Shown piece by piece: positions 1 to 6,492 of a stretch of DNA of 6,492 nt. The DNA is taken from assembly GCA_013815575.1 (NCBI GenBank), contig JACDFX010000105.1:1-6492 (forward strand), written 5' to 3'. This DNA comes from Rubrobacter sp. (GTDB lineage Bacteria > Actinomycetota > Rubrobacteria > Rubrobacterales > Rubrobacteraceae). The notes beneath the pieces are model-generated. The model did no database searches, was not told the DNA's origin, and saw only the letters and a list, made by a program, of their open reading frames with translations. The position numbers and the translations under genes are program-made. Position 1 is the stretch's first letter. The number at the start of each line of letters is the position of its first letter.

Positions 1-407
1 CCGACAAGGACGCGCCGCTGGTGCGCGAACTGGACGACGCCCTGGCGAAGAGCCTTGGCAGGGCGAAGCTGCGCGCTCCTTCGGGGGAGGAGATAGAGCT
101 TCCTCACTCCGTCTTCGAGGTGCTGGTGCGCGTGGTGCATGAGATGGCCCGTGGCAACGCGGTCAGGGTGCTGCCGGTGCATGCCGAGTTGACTACGCAG
201 CAGGCCGCCGAGTTGTTGAACGTCTCGCGGCCGTTTCTTGTCGGGCTGTTGGAGGGGGGCGATATCCCGTTCCGCAAGGTCGGCAGCCACCGCCGGGTGC
301 GTCTGGACGACCTGCTCGTCTACAAGGACAGGCGAGACCGCGAGCGGCGAAGCGCCCTCGACGAGCTAGCTTCGGAGTCCCAGGCGCTTGGACTCTACGA
401 CGATTAG
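1..407 (+). CDS. Excisionase/MerR-type HTH antitoxin of a PIN-toxin pair (5' partial)
   Basis: This is the DNA-binding antitoxin half of a type II toxin-antitoxin pair; it is expected to bind and neutralise the PIN ribonuclease encoded next and to repress their shared promoter. Counting from the GTG at 21, a helix-turn-helix of the excisionase/MerR type spans about residues 58-102. It begins ELTTQQAAELLNVSR, followed by FLVGLLEGGDIPFRKVG and the basic strand SHRRVRLDDLLVYK. The acidic, helical tail (about residues 103-128) is a likely toxin-contact region. The frame stays open to the left edge (codons from position 3, no stop), and relatives usually carry some 20-40 residues before this point, so the true start probably lies outside the window and the GTG at 21 is only the first visible candidate. 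The stop overlaps a Shine-Dalgarno-like AGGGA for the toxin. The family call is from recognition of the motif and the neighbour; the promoter is not visible. Confidence 0.85.
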   Translation, partial: DKDAPLVRELDDALAKSLGRAKLRAPSGEEIELPHSVFEVLVRVVHEMARGNAVRVLPVHAELTTQQAAELLNVSRPFLVGLLEGGDIPFRKVGSHRRVRLDDLLVYKDRRDRERRSALDELASESQALGLYDD

Positions 408-410
408 GGA
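406..410 (+). promoter_or_regulatory. Ribosome binding site of the PIN toxin, overlapping the antitoxin stop
   Basis: AGGGA shares two bases with the antitoxin TAG stop and lies nine bases before the TTG at 420. It is the only purine-rich stretch at a suitable distance, and it supports TTG as the start because no ATG or GTG is available before the conserved LLDANVLYP strand. The layout suggests that translation of the toxin depends on ribosomes finishing the antitoxin, which is inferred. Confidence 0.5.
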
Positions 411-419
411 CCCGGACCC

Positions 420-995
420 TTGGCTTTCGTCGCCTTGCTCGACGCGAACGTACTTTACCCCGCCTACTTGCGAGATGCTCTCCTACGGTTGGCGGAGGTG
501 GAGGTCTATCAGGTGAGGTGGAGCCGGCGGATCCTGGACGAGATGTCCCGCAACGTGCTCAAGAACAACCCCGTTCTGCCCGAGGAGAGCATGGAGCGGC
601 TCGTGAGGACCATGGAAAGGGCTTTCCCGGACGCCATGGTCACCGGACACGAGACCCTGATCCCGAGCATGACGAATGACCTCAAGGACCGGCACGTCCT
701 GGCCGCGGCGGTTCTGGGCCGGGCGGACGTGATAGTGACCTCGAACGTGAGAGACTTCCCGCCCGGGGCGTGCGATCCCTACGACGTGGATGTGCAGACG
801 CCGGACGAGTTCCTCAGCTACCAGTGGGAGATAGGGGACCCTGACTTTTTGCTCGGGGTCTTCGAGGAGTGGGCTTCGCATCTGAAGAATCCGCCCCTGA
901 CCCTCGAGGAGTTGCTGGAGAAGCTGGCGCGCATGGTTCCGAACTTCGGGGAGCTGGCGCTCGGAGCCGCCAGGGAGAGAACATCCGGAAGGTGA
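420..995 (+). CDS. PIN-domain ribonuclease toxin (VapC-like)
   Basis: A 191-residue PIN-domain protein, the probable toxin of the pair, expected to cut RNA in the cytoplasm with a Mg2+-dependent acidic site. The expected acidic residues are visible: D8 in LLDANVLYP, E41 in RRILDEM, D90 in LKDRHVLAAA, and the C-terminal motif TSNVRDFP with N109 and D112. The PIN core covers about residues 3-130. A helical tail follows, including WEIGDPDFLLGVFEEW and NPPLTLEELLEKLARMVPNF, which is typical of the subgroup paired with excisionase-type antitoxins and makes it longer than the roughly 130-residue VapC proteins. The start is TTG, supported by AGGGA upstream and by the first core strand beginning almost at once. 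It follows the antitoxin by 12 bases in one apparent operon. The active site looks intact. RNA target unknown. Confidence 0.88.
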   Translation: MAFVALLDANVLYPAYLRDALLRLAEVEVYQVRWSRRILDEMSRNVLKNNPVLPEESMERLVRTMERAFPDAMVTGHETLIPSMTNDLKDRHVLAAAVLGRADVIVTSNVRDFPPGACDPYDVDVQTPDEFLSYQWEIGDPDFLLGVFEEWASHLKNPPLTLEELLEKLARMVPNFGELALGAARERTSGR

Positions 996-1067
996 CTGCT
1001 CGGGGGATAGCGCCCTGAGAACGCGCGGGAGCGGTAAGGGGCCATGCTCTCTCCCATGAGTTCAGGA

Positions 1068-1095
1068 CTGAATACGGTTCGGTCGCGCGTATAAT
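1068..1095 (+). promoter_or_regulatory. Probable promoter for the DinG-family helicase
   Basis: A perfect TATAAT lies at 1090-1095 in otherwise very GC-rich DNA. A weak -35 candidate, CTGAAT (3 of 6 matches to TTGACA), is at 1068-1073 with a 16-base spacer. Transcription would begin near 1102 and give a leader of about 72 bases before the ATG at 1174. The -10 is convincing and the -35 is not, so an activator or an alternative sigma factor is possible. The rest of the 996-1173 gap shows no gene or clear terminator for the toxin operon. Confidence 0.55.
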
Positions 1096-1173
1096 CTAGC
1101 GGTGCGTATTATTCCTTCTTCCGGTCCTGGTGCGGTGCGCCGTGTTGCGTGTCGTAGGAAGCCGCTCTCTTAG

Positions 1174-3147
1174 ATGCCCCGCAAGAAGAAGCCTGCTCCC
1201 TCGGACTCCTCCAGGCTCACCGGTCTCTTCGCCGATACCGGTCCTCTGGCGTCCCGCAAGAGCTGCTACGGCTACCGTCCCCAGCAACTCGGGTTCGCCC
1301 AGGCGGTGGCGAAGACGCTGCGTGAGCGCGGCGTGCTGCTGGCCGACGCGCCGACCGGCACGGGCAAGTCCGCTGCCTACCTCGCCCCGGCGATCCTTGA
1401 TGCCGCCTCCTCCGGAGGACGGGTCGTTGTCTCCACGGCTACCCTGGCGCTCCAGGCTCAGCTCCTCTCCGAGGACCTCCCGCCAATGAAGGCGGCGGCC
1501 GCCGAGCTGATGGGATATCCGGAGGAGGGAATCACCTACGCCGTCCTCAAGGGCCGCTCGAACTTCCTGTGCGTGAGGCGACACCAGGATACTTTGAGGG
1601 CCGGCACGATCCTGGACGTGGACCTTCTCTCCGGCCTGGACCACTGGGCCACCGAGACGGAGACCGGGGACAGGGAGGATCTGCCGTTCCGGGTGCCGGT
1701 GGGGCCGTGGGTGGAGATCGCCTCTGACGGGGAGGATTGCTCACCTAAGCTGTGTACGTTCAGGGAGGGATGTTTCTACTACGCTCACAGGGATCGGGCG
1801 AGCGAGGCGGACCTGATCGTCGTCAATCACTCCCTGCTCCTCGCGAACGCCGCCTCTGGAGGCGCGATCTTCGACACCGAAGGAGCGCACCTCGTCATAG
1901 ACGAAGCGCACCGCCTCGAAGAGGTCATGGCCGGAACCTTCGGCGCCAGAGTCTCCCAAGGCCGCCTCCGCTACGTCATGCGCCAGTCCAGGAAGCGCTG
2001 CGAATCCGCCGCGGCGAGCGCCGACAGGGCCGAGATGGCCGCCGAATTGTTCTTCGAGGATCTCGGGAGCGGAGCGTCCGTGCTGCACGAGAGCCCGCCC
2101 CGCTCCTACAACACGTTGGTAGACGCCCTGATCTCGGTCAAAAGCACGCTCGCCTCAGACCCATGCGAGGAGGTGAACGCCCTACAGGGAATGGTGAGCC
2201 GCCTGAGAAAAGACCTGGTCTCCTTCTACTCCAAACCAGACGAGGACTACGCCTACGCCGTGGTCCCCGGACGGAGCCGCCGCGCGGGAGGAAGGAATCA
2301 TCCCGAGCTAAAGAGCTGGCTGGTCGAGACCGCCGAAGTCTTCCGCGAGAACGTCCTGCCGCTCTTCGAGAGCGGCGGCGTGGTGCTGACCAGCGCAACA
2401 CTTGCGACCGGCTCTGGAGCGCGGCGCTCCTTCGGCTACGTCCGCCGCAGGCTCGGCCTGGATGAGAGCAGTGTTAGCAATAGAGTGGACGAGTTCGCCG
2501 GGGACGAGGTCTTCGACTACGAGAAGCGGTGCCTCGTGTACGTCGAGGAGGAGATAGCGGCGCCCACTCTGGCCTCCCCTGACCTCTTCGCCGCCTCCTG
2601 CGCCAGGCGATCCGAGGAGTTGGTGAAGCTCTCCAGTGGCCGGGCGCTCGTCCTGCTCTCCACGAACCGGGCGCTCGCCGCCTTCAGGGAGCAGTTTCGG
2701 CCCTCATACCCTGTACGCTACCAGGGCGACGACTCGCCGGGGCGGCTGGTCCGGTGGCTCAAGGAGAGCGAAGGGGCGATCCTCGTCGGGACGCGCACCT
2801 TCTGGGAGGGCGTGGACGTGCCCGGCGATGCGGTCAGCCTGGTCGTGATGGACCGCGTGCCGTTCGCGCCACCGGACGATCCCGTGGCCGCGAAGCTGCG
2901 GGAGAAGGCGGGGGAGAGGGCCTTCCGGGAGGTGTTCCTGCCAAAGGCGCAGGTGGCGGTGAGGCAGGGGGCTGGGAGGCTCATGCGCCGGGCTACGGAC
3001 AGGGGCGTGGTGGCGGTGCTTGACCCGAGGGTTGCGAGCAAGGGTTGGGGCAAGGCGGTGCTTGGGAGCCTGCCACCGGCGAGGAGGACAGGCTCCCTCG
3101 CTGACGTGGCGCGGTTCTTCGCCGACGATTCCGGTGAGAGTGGTTGA
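1174..3147 (+). CDS. dinG: DinG/XPD-family ATP-dependent DNA helicase with Fe-S cluster
   Basis: A 657-residue superfamily 2 helicase that should unwind forked or structured DNA (R-loops, D-loops or G4 in studied relatives) in the 5'-3' direction. Motifs in order: Q-like motif YRPQQLGFAQAVA (from residue 34), Walker A APTGTGKS (59-66, K65), VVVSTATLALQAQL (motif Ia), the Fe-S cysteines C133, C189, C194 and C200, VNHSLLLAN, the DEAH box (243-246), LTSATLATG (405-413), GTRTFWEGVDVPGD (539-552) and the arginine-finger motif QGAGRLMRR (598-606). The last three cysteines are spaced X4 and X5, as in Escherichia coli DinG, so a cluster is very likely. No N-terminal exonuclease domain is present; the protein starts near the helicase core, like DinG/YoaA. 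The start is fixed because an in-frame TAG lies immediately before the ATG; AGGAA at 1156-1160 is a rather distant ribosome site. The stop overlaps a TTG (3144) in the Prim-Pol frame. DinG or YoaA-like cannot be separated from sequence alone. Confidence 0.93.
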   Translation: MPRKKKPAPSDSSRLTGLFADTGPLASRKSCYGYRPQQLGFAQAVAKTLRERGVLLADAPTGTGKSAAYLAPAILDAASSGGRVVVSTATLALQAQLLSEDLPPMKAAAAELMGYPEEGITYAVLKGRSNFLCVRRHQDTLRAGTILDVDLLSGLDHWATETETGDREDLPFRVPVGPWVEIASDGEDCSPKLCTFREGCFYYAHRDRASEADLIVVNHSLLLANAASGGAIFDTEGAHLVIDEAHRLEEVMAGTFGARVSQGRLRYVMRQSRKRCESAAASADRAEMAAELFFEDLGSGASVLHESPPRSYNTLVDALISVKSTLASDPCEEVNALQGMVSRLRKDLVSFYSKPDEDYAYAVVPGRSRRAGGRNHPELKSWLVETAEVFRENVLPLFESGGVVLTSATLATGSGARRSFGYVRRRLGLDESSVSNRVDEFAGDEVFDYEKRCLVYVEEEIAAPTLASPDLFAASCARRSEELVKLSSGRALVLLSTNRALAAFREQFRPSYPVRYQGDDSPGRLVRWLKESEGAILVGTRTFWEGVDVPGDAVSLVVMDRVPFAPPDDPVAAKLREKAGERAFREVFLPKAQVAVRQGAGRLMRRATDRGVVAVLDPRVASKGWGKAVLGSLPPARRTGSLADVARFFADDSGESG

Positions 3148-3193
3148 CCCCGCGGGGTCGCCAGCGTCTATTCAGCGCCACGCTATGGGAACG

Positions 3194-3205
3194 TCACGAT
3201 CGTGA
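3194..3205. promoter_or_regulatory. Perfect 12-bp palindrome upstream of the Prim-Pol gene
   Basis: TCACGATCGTGA reads identically on both strands and ends 28 bases before the proposed -10 box at 3234. A dimeric regulator site is plausible, at about -52 to -41 from the inferred transcription start. A 12-bp perfect palindrome may also occur by chance in GC-rich DNA, and no known regulator is recognised. Confidence 0.35.
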
Positions 3206-3233
3206 AGCGGTCATCCGCGAGGCTCGACGCGGG

Positions 3234-3239
3234 TATCAT
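3234..3239 (+). promoter_or_regulatory. -10-like box for a leaderless Prim-Pol transcript
   Basis: TATCAT (5 of 6 matches to TATAAT) ends six bases before the ATG at 3246, so transcription would start at or next to the A of the start codon. Leaderless messages of this kind are common in actinobacteria. No Shine-Dalgarno sequence precedes that ATG, which agrees with the idea. No good -35 is seen, so the call remains tentative. Confidence 0.4.
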
Positions 3240-3245
3240 GGCGCC

Positions 3246-3830
3246 ATGCGACCGGAAGGGCGGAGCGGGGCTGGTAAGCCGGATCTCTTGCGAGCGGCGC
3301 TCTCTTACGCGCGGCGCGGGGTACCGGTCTTCCCCTGCAGGACGCTGGGGAAGACCCCGCTCACCGCCAGCGGCCACCTCGACGCCACTCGGGAGGAGGG
3401 GGTAGTGAGGACGTGGTGGGGGAGGTGGCCGAACGCCAACGTGGGCATCCCGACGGGGAAGAGGAGCGGCCTGCTGGTCCTCGACGTTGACCCCGAAGAC
3501 GGCGGGATCGAGAGCCTGAAGGAGCTGGAGCGCGCGGGCGGGGAGGCCCCGAGGACGGCGAGGGCCCGCACCGGTGGAGGGGGGTTGCACCTGTACTTCC
3601 GCTACCCGCGCTCTTCGCGTCCGGAGTCGCGGGGGGTAGCCGCAGAGGTGAGGAACAGCGCCTCCCTGCTCGGTCCCGGACTGGACGTGAGGGCCGAGGG
3701 CGGGTACGTGGTGGTTCCGCCGAGCCGCACCGAAGCGGCGTACGAGTGGGTGGACCGCTCCGCCCCCGCGCCGCCCGCGTGGCTCGTCGGGCTGCTGGCC
3801 GAGCGGTCTGGGGAGCAGACGCTCTTCTGA
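3246..3830 (+). CDS. Standalone Prim-Pol domain protein (bifunctional DNA primase/polymerase, N-terminal type)
   Basis: A 194-residue protein made almost entirely of one archaeo-eukaryotic-type Prim-Pol domain, the fold that makes primers and extends DNA in plasmid and phage replicases such as pRN1 ORF904. Visible family motifs: LSYARRGVPVFPC (19-31), GKTPL (35-39), the tryptophan-rich VVRTWWGRWPNANVGIPTG (53-71), LLVLDVDP with acidic residues D80 and D82, TGGGGLHLYFRYP with H115, LGPGLDVRAEGGYVVVPPS with D147, and the terminal YEW. The DxD-H-D order agrees with the active-site set of the family. There is no helicase or primase C-terminal domain, so it must act alone or with separate proteins. 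ATG 3246 was chosen because homology begins soon after it and a TATCAT box lies in front; the frame also opens at TTG 3144 overlapping the dinG stop, which would add 34 arginine-rich residues resembling no domain. The protein could be a repair enzyme or a relic of a mobile replicon. Confidence 0.85.
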   Translation: MRPEGRSGAGKPDLLRAALSYARRGVPVFPCRTLGKTPLTASGHLDATREEGVVRTWWGRWPNANVGIPTGKRSGLLVLDVDPEDGGIESLKELERAGGEAPRTARARTGGGGLHLYFRYPRSSRPESRGVAAEVRNSASLLGPGLDVRAEGGYVVVPPSRTEAAYEWVDRSAPAPPAWLVGLLAERSGEQTLF

Positions 3831-3872
3831 GAGCCGCCTTGGCGTTTCGGGTAGGGGATCGCGTCTGCACGA

Positions 3873-3910
3873 GTGCGTCGGCGCAAGCGCCTCGGGCCAG
3901 GATGACGCAC
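3873..3910. repeat. Nested inverted repeat between convergent genes
   Basis: GTGCGTC at 3873-3879 pairs with GACGCAC at 3904-3910, and inside it GGCGC-AA-GCGCC (3880-3891) can form a second short hairpin. The element sits about 43 bases after the Prim-Pol stop and may act in transcription termination, but no T-run follows on either strand, so it is not a classical intrinsic terminator. A competing small hairpin GCAC-GA-GTGC occurs at 3867-3876. Confidence 0.35.
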
Positions 3911-3951
3911 GCAACCGGTCCCCGAACTTCCAGACCTCCGAGGACCGTGGG

Positions 3952-3974
3952 AGCCTACCGCCGCGTGGCGGGCT
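3952..3974 (-). terminator. dnaE2: Possible U-less hairpin terminator of dnaE2
   Basis: CCGCC (3958-3962) and GGCGG (3967-3971) pair around a GCGT loop, and outside a three-base bulge AGC (3952-3954) pairs with GCT (3972-3974). The hairpin starts 14 bases beyond the dnaE2 stop on the - strand. There is no U-tract after it, so only the position and the strong stem support termination. Confidence 0.35.
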
Positions 3975-3988
3975 TGGGCGGGGCGCCG

Positions 3989-6492
3989 TCAGCCGGCTCT
4001 TCGGCCTCTCTTGCGAACCCGCGCGAGGTAACCGGCGGTCGCGCCGCGCGTGGGGGATGCGGCGGTCTCTCTGGTTCCTCTGCCGGCCAACGCCTCGCGC
4101 AGATCCGAGACGCGCTCCACCACGAACGAGAAGCCACGTTGCACGTCCTGCTCGACCCATCCTTGCAGCAGGTACGCACCTGTCTCGTAAAGAACGTGCC
4201 CGTGGCGATGGTAGCACTGCTCGAATATCGTGCTCTGCAGGAGGCCTGACTCGTCCTCGGTGAGCAGGAAATGCACCAGGGCGCCTGATCTAGTCGGTGG
4301 CGCCTGCAGAGACTCCAGGACCCCAGCGGCCTGGGCGCGCGTCCCGTGCGGCAGGCTCCGCAGTTCCCGTCCAGCCGTGACGCCCAGTGCTTCCAGGGCC
4401 TCGCGGTGGGCGGCGAGAGGGTGCCGGCGCAGGTCCAGGCCGAGGACACTGTACTCCCAACGCTCGAGGTCCGTCACGTGAGGCGCGAGGGTAGCCACCC
4501 CGTAGCCCCTGCCCTCGCGCGACTCCCACCAACTCGCGGGATGCGCGGAATGGGGTAGAGGCAACTCGCGCTGGGCCTCCCAGCCCCTTTGGCGCTTCTG
4601 TGGCAGGCCGCGAATCTCGTGGAGCCGCGCCGCCCGAGCCTCGCCCGCGGCCTCGCCACGCTCGCCGCCGGCGAGGCTGCGTGGATTCGGTCGGTAGCCC
4701 AGGCGGTCCAGGAACCCGGCCCTGATCAGGTTCTCCAGCGCGCCACAGTCCGTGGGCGTTCTCCTGTAGAAGTCAGCCACGCTCGCGAACGGCCTCTTCT
4801 CCCGCTCGGAGAGGATGGAGGAGACCGCCGCCTTCGATAGACCCCGGCAATACGACAGACCGGGCCGCAAGGCGCGGCCGTCGTCTTCGACGGTGAAGCC
4901 ATCCCCGGAGCGGCGCAGATCGGGCGGCAGTACCCCTATGCCCTTGCGCCGCGCCTCGTTGAGCAGGAGCCTCGGCGAGTAGAAGCCCATGGGCTGGGAG
5001 TTCAGGATGCCCGCCAGGGTCTCGGCGGGCCAGTGGGCCATCATGTAGGCGCTGGCGTAGGAGATCTCGGCGAAGGAGGCGGCGTGCGCCGCGCTGAAGC
5101 CGTAGCGTCCGAAGCCCTCCATCCACGAGAATACTTCCGATGCGGCGGCTTGGGGGACGCCGCGGGCGGTGGCGCGCCGGACGAACTCGCCCCTGACCTC
5201 GGCCATCCGCTCGCGCCCGGAGCTTTGCCCGTAGCTGGTCATCGCCCTCCTCAGTCCGTCGCCCTCGGCCAGCGTGAAGCCGGCGACCCGGTTGGCGATC
5301 TCGAGGACTTGCTCCTGGTAGATAAGAACCCCATAGGTCTCCCTCAGGATCTCCTCGATCTGCGTGAGCGGGTAGGAGACGGGCTCCTGGCCGCTCTTCC
5401 TGGCGACGTAGGACGTGACGAGGTCAGCCTCCAGGGGGCCGGGCCTGAAGAGGGAGATCCCGGCTACTATGTGCGGCATCCTCCTCGCCCCGAGACGCCT
5501 CTGCAGCGCCATCTGCCCCGGCGATTCGAGCTGGAAGAGCCCGGCGGTCTCCCCGCTCCTTATAAGGCGGTAGGTGGCTTTGTCGTCGGGCGGCAAGCCG
5601 AGGGGCTCGACCTCACGGCCCAACCTCTTCGAGACCATGCGGGCGGCCTTGTCCAGCGCTGTGTGGGTCTTCAGGCCGAGCAAGTCTAATTTGGGCAAGC
5701 CGACGAGCTCCAGATCGTTCTTGTCGTACTGGCACCTGATGAGACCCTCCTTGCCGGAAGGCTCTAAAGGCACGATCTCAGAGAGATGCAGCCCCCCGGC
5801 CCCAAGCACGAGCCCGCCGAGGTGGGTGCCTGGCTGGTGGAGCTTCCCATCCAACTCCTGGGCCAGTTCCAGCAGGAGGGCATGCCCGCGGCGGTCCTGG
5901 AGCGGGTGGCCGCGCATCGCCGGCGAAGAGAGAGCCGCGTCCCAGTCGGAGTCTTTGTTCAGTAGGCGGTCCCGGTCCCTGATGCGCCGGGGGACGTTCC
6001 TGGCTAGCGCATCGGTCTCCGTGGGCGAGTACCCGAGCGCGCGTGCAGCGACGCGGACGGCGCCCCGCAGCGAGAGCGTGTTCGCCGTGGCGGCCACGGC
6101 GGCCCCAGCCTCCCGGTGGCGGCGCATCAGCTCGTCGCGCACTCTATCGCGCCGCTCGGAGCAGAAGTCGAGGTCTATGTCCGGCGGGTCTTTACGGCCT
6201 TCATGCAGGAAGCGCTCGAAGAGGAGGCGGTGGGCGAATGGGCAGGGCGTGGTGAGCCCGAGGCAGCGGGCGACGAGGGAGTTGGCCGCCGAGCCACGTC
6301 CGGTCACCGGGGCGCCCAGTGAGCGGGCGATCTGAACCGCCTCGCGCGCTACCAGGAAGTACCCTGAGAAGCGGTGAGCGGCTATGACGCGAAGCTCCTT
6401 CTTCAGGCGCGAGCGCAGTTCTCCCTTCGATGGGAAGGCTCCGGGCTTCCCTTCGGGCTCACCGTGGGCCTTCCGGTGAAACGCTTCCGGGT
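3989..6492 (-). CDS. dnaE2: Error-prone DNA polymerase, DnaE2/ImuC-type (5' partial)
   Basis: The C-terminal ~833 residues of a C-family DNA polymerase used for lesion bypass. The frame runs open off the right edge; translation from 6490 leftward gives HRFSGYFLVARE and then VTGRGSAANSLVARCLG, so the GTG at 6305-6307 is internal and not a start. Roughly 200-250 N-terminal residues, including the PHP domain, are missing. The palm motif PPDIDLDF has both catalytic aspartates (codons 6179-6181 and 6173-6175), and the third lies in PKLDLLGL (5684-5686). Fingers and helix-hairpin-helix parts follow, then FGRYGFSAAHAASFAEISYASAYM and LNSQPMGFYSP (near 4970-5000), a signature of DnaE2 rather than replicative DnaE1. 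The C-terminus holds an OB fold (HFLLTEDESGLLQSTIFEQ) and a basic tail ending RVRKRGRRAG. Replicative DnaE1 proteins carry a longer tail that binds the tau subunit; that region is absent. In many genomes this gene is third after imuA and imuB; any such genes would lie to the right of the window. Confidence 0.9.
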   Translation of the reverse strand, partial: PEAFHRKAHGEPEGKPGAFPSKGELRSRLKKELRVIAAHRFSGYFLVAREAVQIARSLGAPVTGRGSAANSLVARCLGLTTPCPFAHRLLFERFLHEGRKDPPDIDLDFCSERRDRVRDELMRRHREAGAAVAATANTLSLRGAVRVAARALGYSPTETDALARNVPRRIRDRDRLLNKDSDWDAALSSPAMRGHPLQDRRGHALLLELAQELDGKLHQPGTHLGGLVLGAGGLHLSEIVPLEPSGKEGLIRCQYDKNDLELVGLPKLDLLGLKTHTALDKAARMVSKRLGREVEPLGLPPDDKATYRLIRSGETAGLFQLESPGQMALQRRLGARRMPHIVAGISLFRPGPLEADLVTSYVARKSGQEPVSYPLTQIEEILRETYGVLIYQEQVLEIANRVAGFTLAEGDGLRRAMTSYGQSSGRERMAEVRGEFVRRATARGVPQAAASEVFSWMEGFGRYGFSAAHAASFAEISYASAYMMAHWPAETLAGILNSQPMGFYSPRLLLNEARRKGIGVLPPDLRRSGDGFTVEDDGRALRPGLSYCRGLSKAAVSSILSEREKRPFASVADFYRRTPTDCGALENLIRAGFLDRLGYRPNPRSLAGGERGEAAGEARAARLHEIRGLPQKRQRGWEAQRELPLPHSAHPASWWESREGRGYGVATLAPHVTDLERWEYSVLGLDLRRHPLAAHREALEALGVTAGRELRSLPHGTRAQAAGVLESLQAPPTRSGALVHFLLTEDESGLLQSTIFEQCYHRHGHVLYETGAYLLQGWVEQDVQRGFSFVVERVSDLREALAGRGTRETAASPTRGATAGYLARVRKRGRRAG

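Noticed and set aside
1027..1055. Possible terminator GGGAG/CTCCC after the PIN toxin
   Set aside because: The stem is only 5 bp with a loop of 19 bases and has no T-run, so it is too weak to call.
1044..1094. Tiny 16-residue reading frame before dinG
   Set aside because: The purine-rich AAGGGG is only two bases from the ATG, and the frame ends within the promoter -10 box; no support for translation.
1099..1139. Direct repeat GCGGTGCG at 1099-1106 and 1132-1139 in the dinG leader
   Set aside because: Eight-base repeats of this composition are expected by chance in GC-rich DNA, and no array or pairing structure accompanies them.
1096..1644. Open frame of 182 codons on the - strand over the dinG start
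   Set aside because: It lies antisense to the helicase Walker A region with low-complexity composition and no recognisable motif; a shadow frame.
3144..3245. Extended N-terminus of Prim-Pol from TTG 3144
   Set aside because: The additional 34 residues resemble no domain, and the region holds a palindrome and a -10-like box, so it looks regulatory. It is kept only as an alternative start.
3183..4217. Long open frame of 344 codons on the - strand over the Prim-Pol gene
   Set aside because: It is arginine and proline rich, lacks any domain, overlaps the well-supported Prim-Pol gene and the end of dnaE2, and is typical of shadow frames in GC-rich DNA.
6305..6307. GTG as the start of the polymerase
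   Set aside because: Upstream codons to the window edge stay open and encode the conserved HRFSGYFLVARE segment, so this GTG is an internal valine.

Overview
The window is about 6.5 kb of high-GC bacterial DNA, densely coding and with few gaps. Standalone Prim-Pol proteins, a DnaE2-type polymerase, a possible leaderless start and an excisionase-type antitoxin paired with a PIN toxin all fit a high-GC actinobacterium. A Rubrobacter-like lineage is plausible, but this is an inference from style and not a firm assignment.

Layout. (1) Positions 1-995 hold a type II toxin-antitoxin pair on the + strand: the 3' part of an excisionase/MerR-type helix-turn-helix antitoxin, then a PIN-domain ribonuclease that starts at TTG 12 bases later. 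(2) Positions 996-1173 are a non-coding gap with a perfect TATAAT -10 box facing the next gene. (3) Positions 1174-3147 encode a complete DinG/XPD-family Fe-S helicase. (4) Positions 3148-3245 are a short gap with a perfect 12-bp palindrome and a TATCAT -10-like box placed as expected for a leaderless message. (5) Positions 3246-3830 encode a small standalone Prim-Pol domain with all expected catalytic residues. (6) Positions 3831-3988 separate two convergent genes and contain nested inverted repeats without U-tracts. (7) Positions 3989-6492, on the - strand, encode the C-terminal four fifths or so of a DnaE2/ImuC-type error-prone polymerase, whose N-terminal PHP region lies beyond the right edge.

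How the genes may work together. The helicase, the Prim-Pol and the translesion polymerase are all enzymes of damaged or stalled replication. DinG-type helicases unwind forked, R-loop or G4 structures, Prim-Pol domains can reprime or fill gaps, and DnaE2 copies across lesions. Their clustering suggests a damage-tolerance neighbourhood, although the genes need not form one operon: dnaE2 is convergent and the Prim-Pol may have its own promoter. No wholly unknown system is evident. The least usual element is the domain-only Prim-Pol between dinG and dnaE2.
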